A stretch of 64,000 bases of DNA from Calliphora vicina (GCF_958450345.1 NC_088784.1:80749747-80813746); one strand, 5' to 3'. Positions 19,563 through 31,207 are shown, counted from the stretch's first letter. Notes: generated from the letters alone by a model not told the origin. Translations and numbers: made by a program.

Positions 19563-22139
19563 TTTTTATTAGTTTATTAAACTTAAAGAAAAATAAAAAA
19601 AGGTTCACTTAAAAATCCAAAGTTATAAATGGTTTGCTGCAACCTAAATTTTGATAAAAAAAAAAAGAAAAAACAGAAAAGGAAACCAATTGCCAAAACA
19701 TACATATTTCTATTATGCACACACCCACAAAACAACACCTGACACTTAAAAACACACACACCAACCAACCGACAGACAGACACAGAACTAACAATATTTC
19801 TCTCGAAAATAAAAATTTAAAAGCATTTGCTTAGCAAAATGCTAATAGACGCGAAAAAGAAAAACGAAATATTGGGTATAAATCAAGTTAATGTTGCGAT
19901 CTAATCTTAACATGGTCTAAGAAATTTACGAATGGGTCATCTTAATTTCAATTAACAATTAAAATCTTTGATATCAAAGTCTATTTGGAAAGTCCGAAGA
20001 ACTGAATGAATATAAATCGGGCAATTATTTTGTGTTTTTTTTTTAATACAACGAATGTATTGAAGTTATTTTAATCTTGTATTTTATAATTCATATCAAA
20101 GAATAATAAATAATTAATTAAAATTAGTTTTACATCCATTTTCTCAATGCCTGGTTATTGTTTATCGTAATGACTTCAAATCGAAGCGAAAAACGATAAC
20201 CAGACATTTTGAAAATGAGGATAATGGGTCTATTATGGATAGCAACAAAAAATCTCTAACATACATACATAAATATAAGATTTTCTTTTTCGAATCACGC
20301 AATTGGTATAAAATTACTTTAAAGAATATTAAAGAAAACTAAATATACAAATCCATTTTACTGAAAAGTTATTTTCGCAAAATTTCTATATATAGACCAT
20401 AAAAAACATTAATTTATTAAAAATTGAACACTATAATCAAAATAAGCTATTTTGTTAGAGGCCGTGGTCAATTAAGACACAAAATTTTAATTTACGAAGT
20501 AAATCTATACTTTTTTCGAAAAATTATAAATCAAAATAGAATTAAGAATTCTCAAAACTATCTTAATCTCAAATAAAATAAACGTACTATTGCAACATAG
20601 TACATCCATGAACTAAGAGACTTGTGTAAGTATTTATTTCAAAAATACATAGTTCAGCTTCTAGCTGCATATATTTCTAGGGACTTTATCGCAACATTAA
20701 TTTGATTTATACCCACAAATAACAATATTAAAACTAGTAGATTTCAAGTAGTAAAGTAAAGTAAATAACACAAAAATTAATAAATTAACAAAATAAAATA
20801 TGCAATTTTAAAACTTCCCCAACAAAAAACGAACTAAATTCGTTACAAATTTGTATTTATGATTTCAAATTTTTTGGCTGCTATATTTTATATATGAAAC
20901 AAAATAAGAAGAAAAATAAAAATAAACAACTTTAACTTAAATCATGCAATATTAACAAACAAATAAAAATTAAAATTGTTTTAGCCCTTTTTTGATCTTT
21001 TGTGTATATTGTATTGTATATTAAAAAAAAACAACAAACAAAAAATCCAAAAACTACAATTTATTATGAATTTACCTATATATGTATGTTATTTTTTATT
21101 TATGTTTAATTTTAACTAAAATATTTCTGTAGAAATTCTACTTTTAATAGTTTTTAAGAAGCTTCCTTAAATAAAAAAAAAAAAACAAAAACGAAACCAA
21201 TAAAAACAGAATTTCTTATATTTAATTTCGATTCTAACTATTTTTTGTAATAAATTATTAAGAATAGATTTTAAAAATACAGTGAAAAAAAATCAACAGA
21301 AATTTTGTTTTCTTTATGATGGAATTTTCAAACTAAAATTATGGATCACCGACACAACTAGATTCTAAAATAATCGGTAGTGCCGAATCTTATATAACAT
21401 ACACCTTTGTATGAAGAAAAATTCATTTTTGGTAAAACAAATTTAATCGCTTTGGAATGACTATTGAAATGCCTTTAATTTGTTATAAATATTCACACCT
21501 GGCGATATACCGAGCTACAAATTTCCTGTTCTCGTTTTGGTCTGTTGTGTTTTATATGTATTTAAGGGCATCTTCTCATTACAATTTACATTTCTAAGAG
21601 TGATTGTACAATTGCATTCTAACCGTAAAATAAATGTAAAACAGCAAACAATTAACGGTCAAATTTTGATTACATATGGGCAATTCCACGAGAATGACTG
21701 AAAAAACAAAAACCCTTAAAACTTTTTTCAAGATGATCTAAATAGGAGAGCTTACTACAACAAATTTGATTTATTATAAAATCATCCAAAGATAGTTTTC
21801 ATTTTAATATGACGAAATTAAAATAAAAAAGAATGCTTCGCAAATTTTAGCATATTACTTCCGTTTTATGCCACGTACGATATTTCCTTATTTTATTCTA
21901 AATTTTGGACAACAATGTTTGGAAAAATGGATAATAAAGACTAAATATTTTTTCAGATACTCTTATTTTTGCAAAATCTATTCCCTCCATAGGCGTACAA
22001 ATGTCACGTACGATGACATGGAATATATGCAAAAATATTTCCAAAAAAACTAGTAAGTCGTGGTAATTTGCTTATATCTCAGCATTTATGGACTGATTTT
22101 GATGATTTGAAAAAAAATATTGGTGAAAAAAAATTTCAA
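19563..22139. other. Cyclin Y 3' UTR and AT-rich intergenic DNA
   Basis: The first kilobase probably includes the CycY 3' UTR; many AATAAA motifs prevent choosing a site. 20136-20217 is an imperfect palindrome (listed separately). 21373-21412 is a scrap of DINE-1-like end (AGTGCCGAATCTTATATAAC). 21868-22053 is a low-complexity frame, not convincing. Confidence 0.45.
20136..20217. repeat. Imperfect palindrome (stem-loop)
   Basis: Arms of about 27 nt (20136-20164 and 20190-20217) around CCTGGTTATTGTTT / AAACGATAACCAG, with a handful of mismatches, separated by a loop of about 25 nt. Lies 0.6 kb after the CycY stop codon, possibly inside its 3' UTR. May be a small fold-back element. Confidence 0.65.
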
Positions 22140-23285
22140 CCTCAGATAATTTAAATTTTCCTGATTTTAATTTATTCGATGATGATGTTGGTTCTTTCTC
22201 GTTTAGATGTATTAGTGAGGATGAGTTATTTGATGAGTTGTGTAAAGTTAAGTCCAAGTCTATGGGTATTGATGGTATATCTATACGATTTACTAGAATA
22301 ATTTACCCATATATTTTGCATCTACTTCTTCATCATGTAAATTCCATATTAACTTCTATTTTCCCTTCAGCTTGGAAAACTGCTCGCATTCTAAGGCTTT
22401 CCCATTCCTAAGGATAAAAAGATCTTTGAATGATCTTTCAGTACACATACTAATGAATGCAATCCGTTTTTATTTGCGGCTGATAATTTACTTCTATTTA
22501 GTACAAATCGTGATAATTATGATGTATTGGAATCGATGGTCATTTATAAACTTAATCACATAGTGCAATGGTTAACGGAGAATGCACTCAAAATTAATTC
22601 CTCTAAGTGAAGGCCATGATGTTTGGTGCTGCTTTAAATTATCTGGATATTTTTGTTGGGGGATCAAGGATTGCGTTTGTCAGTAAATTTATGTGTTTGG
22701 GTGTGTATGTTGATGACCAGCTTAATTTTTCTGATCATATTGACCGTTTTCATGGTAGAATTGTTTGTGTTCTGAGAAATTTTGACTCATGCAACATGTA
22801 CCTAACTTATTCCATTAAAGGGAAATTGGACTATGCCATTTTGATGCCACATGTTTGCTATGGACGGGAAGTTTAGGTCTTGAAACATCCTAAGATTGAA
22901 TCGAATTATAAATATGATTGTATGTTATGTTTAGGGACTTTATATAACACTTCGGAATTTACTGATATTATATAGGGTGAAAAAAGTGGATTTTCGTGTC
23001 AACTATGATCTGAATTTTCTTTTTCTCGTTCCACTAGAAATCCTCAGGTTGTAATACCTAGTTTACGGAGTGCATTATTTGAGAAATCTTTGTAGTGAAA
23101 GTAGCTCGTTGTTGGAATCGATTGCCTTTTGAACTTCGCATTCTGAAACTGCTGAGACATTTTCGATGCTTTTGTATATCGTCACCTAAAATGCAAAATA
23201 ACTTTTCAAAATTTCAGAGGAGAGACAAAAATCTAAATAAAATTAAGAGTATTGTGGTTACAAATATGATTTTCTTTCTTTAATA
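22140..23285 (+). pseudogene. Decayed LINE lacking the RT core
   Basis: Broken plus-strand frames give CKVKSKSMGIDGISIRFTR and ILTSIFPSAWKTARI (RT fingers, 22230-22395). Next come LFADN-like remains near 22480, then NALKINSSK and a long open piece, 22607-22876, with FMCLGVYVDDQLNFSDHI and LMPHVCYGREV. The C-terminal TRNPQVVIPSLRSALFEK and VARCWNRLPFELR lie at 23030-23130. Stops, frameshifts and a deletion of the palm make it non-functional. The piece at 6185-6345 belongs to the same family. Confidence 0.82.
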
Positions 23286-23470
23286 GTCATTTTTAAAAAT
23301 AGAAAGCTAAAAATTTGCGTGTGCCTTGATGCGCTGATCGTGAGCATTGGCATAAAATGTATGTAACTAAAACTCACTCTACAAAATTTAACAGGATCGA
23401 TCCATAATTGATATTACCACAATTTTTGTACTATTTAATAAAATTTCTGTTACAATACTAAACTTTATTT

Positions 23471-23704
23471 CGTCCCCTTAATAAAACAATAGTTTATAAG
23501 CATATACACCATTATTTTAAGAAGAATCTACATAACTGATTCTATATGCGGTCAAAATTTGGTGAAATTCTACTTCCACAAAGTTAGTCAAAAGATCAAT
23601 TGAAATATTACTTTTGTTCTAGATGTCTACTAACACAAAAATTTTAAATTGAATTATTTCGAAATGACAAACAAATTATAAACTATTGTTTTATTAAGGG
23701 GACG
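23471..23704. mobile_element. Small MITE with 29-bp perfect inverted repeats
   Basis: Arms at 23471-23499 and 23676-23704 are perfect inverted copies over 29 bp, beginning CGTCCCCTTAATAAAAC. ATTT flanks both sides (a possible 4-bp target duplication, weak in AT-rich DNA). 234 bp, no coding capacity. Superfamily unknown. Confidence 0.75.
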
Positions 23705-24943
23705 ATTTATTCTACATACCCAGTACCCAGAGCCTATATATTAAATTATGAGCAGGGACTGAAAATAACAGGTCCACTTTAATGTTATTGGTAAATTTTC
23801 ACCATTTATAAATCGTTTCCTTCATTGAAATATTCAGCCCAGATTTATAAGAGAACATTTTAGGTTAGTGGTTGAGAAAGAAACGGAAAAGACAAAAACA
23901 TGAGTGTTTTCAAGATGAGTTATTTATAATTCAATTGTCTCGTATATGTATATCAGGTTATAACTTTTATATTTGATGCAAATCAACACTTGAATATTAA
24001 ATTAATAAATCATTGTAAAATTTCCAATTACTCAAAAATCGGAACAAGTTATGATCACTGTAACAGTTTATATTTTCATCTTTTATCTTTAAGCTCATAT
24101 CATTTTAACATTTTTACTTTAATAATTTTTTTTGCGCCTTGAAAAAAATGTTTGTATACAAATTAAAATTTATTTCCAAGCTTTTATGATTATTAATTTG
24201 TTTTAAAAAAATCAAGCTCTAACCCATATAAACATAAACAACTCTCCCTAATAATTGTACCTGGTTGATTCTGCCATGTTCGTATCAACATTTTTTTTAA
24301 CGCTATATACAAATTTCAGTAAATTTATTCGAAAATGTTTGAATTTGTATTTTCAATCCTGTAAAATTATAACTTGGAATTCGAAAGAGATTTCTTTCTA
24401 ATCAAATTAATACCTGCTGTTAAAAAACTAACTCGTGCAACAACAAAACACATGTTGTATTATCAGCCATAAAATTTGGGAGAGTAAATATTTATATTTT
24501 TACTCTCAGTTGCGCCTTAAGTTCTATCCTATGCCTGTAGCCCTGATCCAACCAACACCTAACACGTATTCCTATTTTAAGCCAGTAAGAATCTTACGCC
24601 ATTTTAGAAAATCAATGGCAGGCACAAAACGAGATGTAAACAATTCTTATCACGTTTTACAAGCCAGACACCATGTGTTGATGTTTTTCTTTTACATGAG
24701 ACTTTGAAAATGCAATTATAAACCAGAAATCAATACACGAAAAATTTTTGTTTTTTTTGTTAACTTGGTTCTACAAGTTCATTTTATTGTGTATAGTTTC
24801 TTTATATTAACTTAATATAAAAACTTTGCAAAATTAGGGGGGAAAAAAACGTATATTAATAAAAAGTAAAAGGAATACTTAAAGCTAGTTTTGTATTATT
24901 TAAAAAATAGTTATCAAAAGCAACCTAAAGGTGGGTTAAATGC
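23705..24943. other. Intergenic DNA between LINE relic and fibrillarin
   Basis: Includes the presumed fibrillarin 3' UTR (minus strand). A hairpin GAGAGTAAA ... TTTACTCTC at 24480-24507 lies within a less AT-rich segment (24435-24700) whose nature is unclear. No RNA gene could be assigned. Confidence 0.4.
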
Positions 24944-26008
24944 TTATGAGCTCTTAGCAGGCGGTCTGTAAACACCAACGACTACAGCGTGATCACGTTC
25001 ATAAGGTTCAAGTGTAATCTGTTCCTGAGGTTTCAATTTGTCAGCTTGCATCTTTTTGACTTCAGCAGCGAATACAGCTTCGGGCTGGGCTGTTGAATCA
25101 ATGCAGGAGGCTTTGATGGATATAACAAAATGGCCGCCATTCTTAAGGAAATGTTGTGCATTCAAAGCAACAATACGTCCTTGATCGGGTTGGGCAACAT
25201 CAGCGAAAATTGTATCGACCATACCGACGAGCATGCGATATTTGTGGGGATGACGGGCATCTTCGATGATGGGTATGATGTTTGTACGTTTCTTTGCTAC
25301 ATTTATTAAATCACGACCAGAACGATGTGAGAATTCTACGGCATAAACTAAACCTTCAGGGCCCACAATGTCAGAAACGTGGGAGACTGTTGTACCAGAA
25401 GCAGCACCCAAATACAATACTTTGGAGCCTGGAGGCATATGTACTTTGTCAACACCACCCAAAATGGCGGCAGCTAACTTTGAACGGAAAGGATTCCATA
25501 CTCTGTATTCAACTTTCTCACCATTTGTTTCGACTGAAATACGTTTCTCTCCATATACTTCGGAGCCAGGTACGAAATTGCGTGTAACCAAAGCATCTTC
25601 TTTGCCACGAGCAATGAAAACACCTTCATGACGATGGGGTTCAATAACAACTGTTTTACCACCTTTGAAACCTCCAGCACCGCCTCCACGGCCACCACCA
25701 CCGCGACCACCTCCACGGCCACGACCTCCGCGATCACCACCGCCTCCTCTACCTCCAAATCCACCGCGGCTTCCGCCACCACCACGACCTCCAAAGCCAC
25801 CGCCGCCTCCACGGCCACCAAATCCACCACCGCCTCCACGGCCACGACCTCCGCGATCACCGCCGCCACGGCCACCACCTCCACGACCACCGAAGCCGCC
25901 ACCACCGCCGCCTCCAAAGCCACCACCGCCTCCACGGCCACCAAATCCACCGCCGCCACGGCCTCCTCCTTCGCCACCACCTCTGGGTGAGAATCCTGGT
26001 TTACCCAT
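24944..26008 (-). CDS. Fib: Fibrillarin, rRNA 2'-O-methyltransferase
   Basis: Catalytic subunit of box C/D snoRNPs in the nucleolus. It methylates ribose 2'-OH of rRNA guided by snoRNAs, and methylates a glutamine of histone H2A. 354 codons, uninterrupted. Residues 8-115 form a glycine/arginine-rich (GAR) domain of GGFGGRGGGG-type repeats. The methyltransferase domain spans about 118-350: TVVIEPHRHEGVFIARGKED, then KVEYRVWNPFRSKLAAAILG. The SAM-binding VLYLGAASGTTVSHVSD is at 197-213, VYAVEFSHRSGRDL at 221-234, the catalytic-loop DARHPHKYRMLVGMVDTIFA at 250-269, and HFVISIKASCIDSTA at 293-307. Length matches fly fibrillarin (about 344 aa). Start chosen at the ATG giving MGKPGFSPRGG, the conserved N-terminus. 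Head-to-head with RpL29, 2.2 kb apart. Confidence 0.97.
   Translation of the reverse strand: MGKPGFSPRGGGEGGGRGGGGFGGRGGGGGFGGGGGGGFGGRGGGGRGGGDRGGRGRGGGGGFGGRGGGGGFGGRGGGGSRGGFGGRGGGGDRGGRGRGGGRGGGGRGGGAGGFKGGKTVVIEPHRHEGVFIARGKEDALVTRNFVPGSEVYGEKRISVETNGEKVEYRVWNPFRSKLAAAILGGVDKVHMPPGSKVLYLGAASGTTVSHVSDIVGPEGLVYAVEFSHRSGRDLINVAKKRTNIIPIIEDARHPHKYRMLVGMVDTIFADVAQPDQGRIVALNAQHFLKNGGHFVISIKASCIDSTAQPEAVFAAEVKKMQADKLKPQEQITLEPYERDHAVVVGVYRPPAKSS
25663..25982 (-). repeat. GAR-domain tandem repeat in fibrillarin
   Basis: Degenerate tandem repeats of GGN-rich codons encoding Gly/Arg/Phe units. GC content is strikingly higher than anywhere else in the window. Long open frames in the other five frames here (poly-Pro and poly-Thr/Ala-rich) are by-products of this composition. 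Confidence 0.9.
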
Positions 26009-27900
26009 ATTTATTTTTTATTTAAAATTTAATTGATTTAAAAATGTGAACAATCTTTGTAATACGACTACACGCGGACTTCAATTTCTACAAGTTTCAC
26101 CACGTGCGTGTGATAATAAAAGGTATTCAACGTTGTGTGAAAAAAACTATACAACTCTGTTGACTTAAGTAAACTGAACACAGTGCACCGATGACGTTTT
26201 ATCCTCCGTAGGGTTGTATTTACACTAAATAGTGAGTAGCCCGAAAATGTAAATATAATCGCCAAAAATACATCATTTCTTTTAAATGTACATGTAATTT
26301 TTTATGGCTACATTTTGAGTAGTAAAACTGTAAAAATAACAATATTGATTTCTTTTTAATAATTCCAATTTCTTATTAGTGATTTTTGAATCGAAATTAA
26401 TTGATTAATCATGAATATGAATTTCATGTATCTAATAATTAATTATTCGAAATTTCGGATTATTCAATAATATGTTTATTCATATAGGCCTCTCACACAT
26501 TTTGTTCGGAATGGTTTCAATTCAGTAGTTTTTATTCTTCAGATTAAGTTCTTCAGATTCCGTGTAATTTGTTAATTCCAATAATATTTAATAAGTCTGT
26601 TATAGAAAAACAAATAATTACAAACAAATAGCAATTCCACTTCGTTTTACTTTTTCTGAAGAAGCGAAATTCCACTTTCGAACAGAATGGAATTCTGTGA
26701 CAGGTGTGATTATTTAGTTAATATTTATATTTGGCAATCTAATAATAATTTATCTCTCATAGATGATTTAGTATACAAATCAAAATCAAAGAATTAAAAA
26801 ATTTTAAATTAAATAATTCATGGAATATAAATCGGATTTCGAAAGTATGTACATATGTATGTATATTTATTGCTACTTTTATAGATCAAATCTGAATTAT
26901 TTCAATAATTTTCAGGTTGGGTATATTCGTTTTGATTGTGTTTGACGAGCCATTATTTTGTACACTCAGCAAAGAAATTCTTATTCGGACATTAATTTGT
27001 CTCGTGTGGAAAAAACTCCTGTCGATATTATGTCCTTGTTCGAACAACGTTGTCAGAAAATGTTCACACAAAGCGACCGACATAAAAAGTTCTGCTGCAC
27101 GCTGCATATATACATATTGACCGCGACCCAGTATTGCGATATTTATTGAACGTGTAGCATGCAGTATTGTTGGTTCGCCGAATAGCCTAAAATTCTGAAA
27201 TCCAGAGCGCAATCCAAATATCACAATATATATTGAACGTTTAGCCCTTTCAAAGAAAATTATGAACATAAGCAACGTTACGTTTTCCCCACAAAGAAGA
27301 ACATGAAGAAATTTGTGCCGATGATTTCTTCTTGAGCGGACAAAACAATGGATAGTCTGAACGTACATGCAATAAAAATCATAGGTTATATTTTCTTAAA
27401 ATATAGTATAAAGAGAAATAAGTGCAAGTCTAGCATGGCATTTACAAAGTTTCTTAGGTAATATAACAAAGACTCCTTTCACATTTTATTCCTTATAATA
27501 CCAAGCAATCCAAAGTAAATTTATGTTTTTATTTTTGTATGGGAAAATATGATCGCAAACCATTATACGATTAAAACGAATTATTGTGAACTACATACAT
27601 GTTGCAGGATATAAAAATACCATGCGTTTTTTTTCAATTGAAAAGAAGAAGCGAGAAAATGTAAAGAAGAAGCGATGTTATAATGTAAATATGAAATTAA
27701 TTTGATAAACAGTTTCCTAATATTTTCTAATGAAATAACATTAAATAGCTAAATAAAGAAGTAGCGGCAACACTGTGGATGCCTTAAATACAACTATGCA
27801 ATTTACTAACTAAACACGTCTTCAGGAATAATATTCGAAATTCGAACAACAATTTGACAAGTGTCAACAAAAACATGGTCACTGTCAAATTTTCGAAATT
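26009..27900. other. Intergenic region between fibrillarin and RpL29
   Basis: Contains the fibrillarin promoter and 5' UTR (start not assigned). Also contains a diverged direct repeat ending TATTGAACGT-TAGC (about 27135-27160 and 27220-27246), possibly old mobile DNA. No other gene supported; the 160-codon minus-strand frame at 26886-27368 was rejected. Confidence 0.4.
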
Positions 27901-27902
27901 CT

Positions 27903-28190
27903 CCCTTCTTTTCCGCTAAAGTGTCAAAAACGTAGGTTGCAATTCTTAAATTTTTAGTGAATAATTTTTTAAAAAATTTTAATTTTTCTAATAATTTTTA
28001 AACAAAATACCAAATGAATATAACAATACAAGATGTGCCTAATACAATTTAATATTCGTTTAATTTCTTTTCATATCTCCTAAACTGATTACAATGGATT
28101 TTAATTTGGATTAACACATAATTCTATAACTTTGTAATGGATTTGTTTATATGTATATTGCTGTATAATTTGGGTATACTGAAAAAGCAG
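27903..28190 (+). promoter_or_regulatory. Predicted RpL29 5' UTR exon with TOP-like start, and UTR intron
   Basis: CCCTTCTTTTCCGCTAAAGT at 27903-27922 resembles the polypyrimidine (TOP) initiation site of ribosomal protein genes. A donor follows at 27932 (AAC|GTAGGT). An acceptor sits at 28189-28190 (AAAGCAG), nine bases before the ATG. A 5' UTR intron ending just before the start codon is common in fly ribosomal protein genes. Predicted only. Confidence 0.5.
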
Positions 28191-28199
28191 TAGCGTACA

Positions 28200-28505
28200 A
28201 TGGCCAAGTCAAAGAATCACACCAACCACAACCAAAACCGCAAGGCCCATCGCAATGGCATCAAGCGCCCAATGCGTAAACGCCACGAATCTACCTTGGG
28301 TGTAAGTATTAAAATGATTTTTTTTTATTTTTGGAGTTTAAATTAAATATTTTTTAAAATTTTCATTTTGCAGATGGATGTTAAATTCTTAACCAACCAA
28401 CGTTTTGCCCGCAAGAACAACTTGTCTCGCGCTGAAGCTGACAAGCGTTTCAAGGAACGCGTTGCCGCTCAATCTGGCACCAAGAAGCCCGTTTCCCTAC
28501 AATAG
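28200..28505 (+). CDS. RpL29: 60S ribosomal protein L29 (eL29)
   Basis: Small basic protein of the large ribosomal subunit. Two coding exons, 28200-28301 and 28374-28505, joined across a 72-bp intron with GTAAGT donor and TTTTGCAG acceptor. The 77-residue product begins MAKSKNHTNHNQNRKAHRNG and continues IKRPMRKRHESTLGMDVKFL, the eL29 signature. The second exon supplies TNQRFARKNNLSRAEADKRF and ends KKPVSLQ. Drosophila RpL29 is 76 aa. Start is the first ATG after a predicted 5' UTR intron (TACAATGG). Poly(A) signal AATAAA at 28528-28533. It converges with the queuosine-salvage gene, whose stop lies about 150 bp beyond. Codon use is GC-richer than flanking DNA, as expected for a highly expressed gene. 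Confidence 0.97.
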
Positions 28506-28527
28506 ATTGTTAATTGCAAAAACGTAG

Positions 28528-28533
28528 AATAAA
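28528..28533 (+). terminator. RpL29 poly(A) signal
   Basis: AATAAA 22 nt after the stop codon. The next gene's 3' end on the other strand starts within about 120 bp, so the two transcripts may overlap. Confidence 0.75.
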
Positions 28534-28656
28534 GTGTGAATTTGCATTTGATGGCTACATTGAGTTTTTTTTAAGGAATTAAAAGAAGAAAAAATACAAA
28601 ATATTTTTGTAAACAAACATAAAACAAACTTTTATTACAAATCAATTCAGTTTATC

Positions 28657-29731
28657 TTAATAGTAGACACTTAAAACTTTATGGAATGGTATATATTCCA
28701 GTTCACTGGCATGTTGGCGTCTATAGTCCCATAGGAAATGATCAATTAAAATGGAATTTACATGATCTTTGGAAACAGCTGGATGTTTTTCTTTTAATTC
28801 TTGTAGAACTTTATCCTTAACTTGTTCTACTATATAAATGGAGGCACCTCTTATTTCCACTTCCATGGGATCTCCATTCTTAAGCAGCTGGTCGGATTTT
28901 AAGACTTTTGCTAACTCTTCATTATATTCCAAGGAACCAAAGTGTACCAATACCTGAGGTACCCGATAGTCGGCAAACATGGTAATGTGATACAAATCCT
29001 TAAAAGATCCCATACCTTCACCCCTAAAGCAGGCCCATACATCTCCCACCAAAATCTGAGCCCTTTTATAAATCGATACACGTTGACCGCAAAAATCCGC
29101 TTCATCTCTAAAGCACGGAAATTCTTGAACAATTAATTTTAATAAATTTAAAGCTGAACCTTCTGCAGCTTTAACAACATTTTCAAATTTTCCCTGCCAC
29201 TTTTCCAATAGCCTGTTGCCCACTTCATGAAAACATTGCAGACGTTTTTCTAACAAAGGCACCATTGTTTCGCCATCATCCGAACGAAAGATATGCTTAA
29301 CAGTTTCCAATGTTATTTTACTATAATATTCTGCATTTGTAATGTCCAAACCTTCCTTCATAGCTCGATTAAGGGCTGCACACAAAGCAAAATAACCGGT
29401 ATGGCCCATTACCTTGTATTTGGTATAGTCCGCTGAAAGTTAAATATTTGTCAGTTTTGGTAATCAACAATTAGTTTGTTTACTTACCGGGTGTCCAGAA
29501 GCAAAAGTTCAAAGTGTCCACCACAAAAATCCATTCCAATGCAAAATCATCTGTTGGTTTGGGATGCAGATCGTGTTGCGAAAAGTTGTTTACATCGATG
29601 CGTTTTTCCTGTATACCTTTTATTATTTCTTTGGTGAGATTTTCAATGCCTTCTGGTTTTATTTTAATGTATTGGGCATTTTTTACTATAAATTCGCCAG
29701 ATTCTCGGGGTAACAAAGGGACTTGAGTCAT
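28657..29731 (-). CDS. Queuosine-5'-phosphate N-glycosylase (queuosine salvage, DUF2419)
   Basis: Releases queuine base from queuosine 5'-monophosphate so that the tRNA-guanine transglycosylase can reuse it for tRNA wobble position 34 (human QNG1, formerly C9orf64). Two exons on the minus strand, 29488-29731 and 28657-29432. The 55-bp intron has a GTAAGT donor and TTTCAG acceptor, and the join is in phase. Product 339 aa, close to human (about 341). Visible family motifs: ALEWIFVVDTLNFCFWTP (64-81), KVMGHTGYFALCAALNRA (88-105), FCGQRVSIYKRAQILVGDVW (195-214) and the diagnostic MFADYRVPQVL (233-243). The C-terminal region ends LIDHFLWDYRR ... PFHKVLSVYY. No signal peptide or membrane segment, so probably cytosolic. 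Convergent with RpL29. Confidence 0.93.
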
Positions 29732-30280
29732 TTTTGGATAAAAAATATAGTAAATTTTTTTGCGACAGATTTTGGAGAAAGAAAATTTTTTTTTTGCAGT
29801 TGTTGATCCATAAAAGGGTTGCCTGAATAAATTTATAAGTTGTCCGATAAGGCGGGTTATGGTAAAACAGTTCTCGTTATTTACACAAACATAACTTCTA
29901 AATCAACCGCTAAATATAATCATTTACCAAAAATGCCAATCGATCCGTTAATATAAAAATTTAAAATGTTCAGCCCAATTATGAATAAAAAATTGCAATG
30001 CTATATTGAAGCATAAAATTATTTGGGATAAATATCCAATTAATAAATCAGCGGCAAAATTACCGAATGAGATATCGTATCGAAATTATAATAAAATTAA
30101 CTAAATTTCTTACTCGATATCGAATACCATAATCTCAAATAAGAAAATTACAATACATAAATTGTATTCGATATTGAATGCGGTAATTCGGCCCTAGCAG
30201 TTTCAAAAATTATAAAAATATTTCGTGAGAAATTTACTGTAAAACCTCAACATAATTTAATATCATGAGAGTTTAAGAAA
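29732..30280. other. Upstream DNA of the queuosine-salvage gene with a fold-back repeat
   Basis: Contains the minus-strand gene's promoter (not resolved). 29990-30195 is a fold-back repeat whose inverted relative lies at 36027-36215. Confidence 0.5.
29990..30195 (-). repeat. Fold-back repeat, copy 1 (minus)
   Basis: Read on the minus strand this aligns with 36027-36215 (plus): GAATTACC, then ATTCGATATCGAGTA-like blocks, TTATTTGAGATTATG, GTTAATTTTATTATAATTTC, ending TTATTAATTGGATATTTATC. Its two halves are themselves partly complementary (CGGTAATT ... AATTACCG). No coding capacity. Confidence 0.75.
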
Positions 30281-30830
30281 TTCCCAAAAAATACTCTCCG
30301 GGAGGTTGTAAATAGTCTACAATAAGAAATTAGTTCTCGAACTGTTAGCCGTAGGGCAAAAACGACTGGTTTTAAATTCATCCTGATACCTCATCTAAAC
30401 ACGATAGGAATGCGGTTTCGAAGATACCTTCCCACAAGTTTGTCTGCCAACTGGGCATACGGTACAATAATCGTTGTAGCGTATGCCCAGTCTCATGTAA
30501 AATTTGGCATAGAACAATTAAACTTGTCTGAGACAGAAATGGAATACTGTTCTATTTTCGTATAAATCCAAATACAATTTAAGAGCCAGTGATGAGAGAA
30601 CATTTGTAATACGGAAGAAGGAAAAGAGACTGGATCCCAATTCATGTCATAAATGACAATATGACAAGAATACAGATCCACTTTAAACAATGTTGTGTAT
30701 CCATACGCTGAGGTATCCAATGGTTATAATGCAATAAGGTATGTGTTTTGAATTGTACTGTCGAATCGCCAAATTTCAATTCCATAGAACAAATATGGGA
30801 AATTGTAAATCGCTAAATACGGACTCAATT
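30281..30830 (+). pseudogene. Tc1-family transposase relic
   Basis: Broken plus-strand frames recover the Tc1 order: a T-P-R-like N-terminal linker, TEMEYCSIFV-IQIQF (degenerate W--V-WSDESKF), SDERTFVIRKKEKRLDP (GS-GR-YVRRP---R-DP), then near 30755-30810 CPVQSPNLNSIEQIWEIVNR-like remains of the catalytic Glu region. Same family as the better-preserved relic at 45590-47813. Confidence 0.75.
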
Positions 30831-30889
30831 TTTTTGATGAAATAAAATTATTGATGGTAAAAAATTTGGTGAAAAAAAATAGTCGTGGT

Positions 30890-31165
30890 TTTTTATTTAT
30901 ATCTCAGCCATTTGTGGGACGATTAACCTGGATTTTAAAAAGCAACCGAATCCGATATATAGATGTGTCATTCAAGTTTGTTAGTTTTTTGGGGGGCTTC
31001 GAGAAAAGTTGATTTAAACAGACATATGGACATGGCGATATCGACTCCGCTATCTATAATGATCCCGAATATATAAACGTTATGGTTTCGCAAATGAAAA
31101 ATGTAGAAATTACAAACGGAATATCAAACTTACAAATACCTTTACCGCTCATGGTGAAGGTTATA
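30890..31165 (-). mobile_element. DINE-1-like fragment downstream of dipeptidase copy A
   Basis: Carries ATATCTCAGCCATTTGTGGG, AAAAAGCAACCGAATCCGAT, and ends near GGTGAAGGTTATAATAAAA. A matching fragment with the same deletions lies at the same place after copy B (36240-36711), so it was duplicated with the gene. Confidence 0.72.
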
Positions 31166-31175
31166 ATAAAATAAT

Positions 31176-31207
31176 TCGAAAAGTTTCCATTGTATTGTCA
31201 ATAGCTT
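31176..31207 (+). mobile_element. Tc1 right-end scrap
   Basis: GAAAAGTTTCCATTGTATTG followed by TCAATAG, repeated after copy B near 36741-36771. This is the terminus of the Tc1 family in this window. Confidence 0.6.

Noticed and set aside
24258..24277. TACCTGGTTGATTCTGCCA, resembling the first bases of 18S rRNA
   Set aside because: Similarity stops after about 18 nt with a mismatch, and the following sequence does not continue as 18S. Most likely coincidence.
25474..26036. Long open frames overlapping the fibrillarin N-terminus on both strands (Val/Ala-rich minus frame; Thr/Ala- and Pro-rich plus frames)
   Set aside because: All are by-products of the Gly/Arg codon repeats of the fibrillarin GAR domain, which lacks stops in other frames.
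26886..27368. 160-codon minus-strand frame between fibrillarin and RpL29
   Set aside because: No recognisable motif and odd composition. It overlaps a local direct repeat and is better explained as chance or old mobile DNA.
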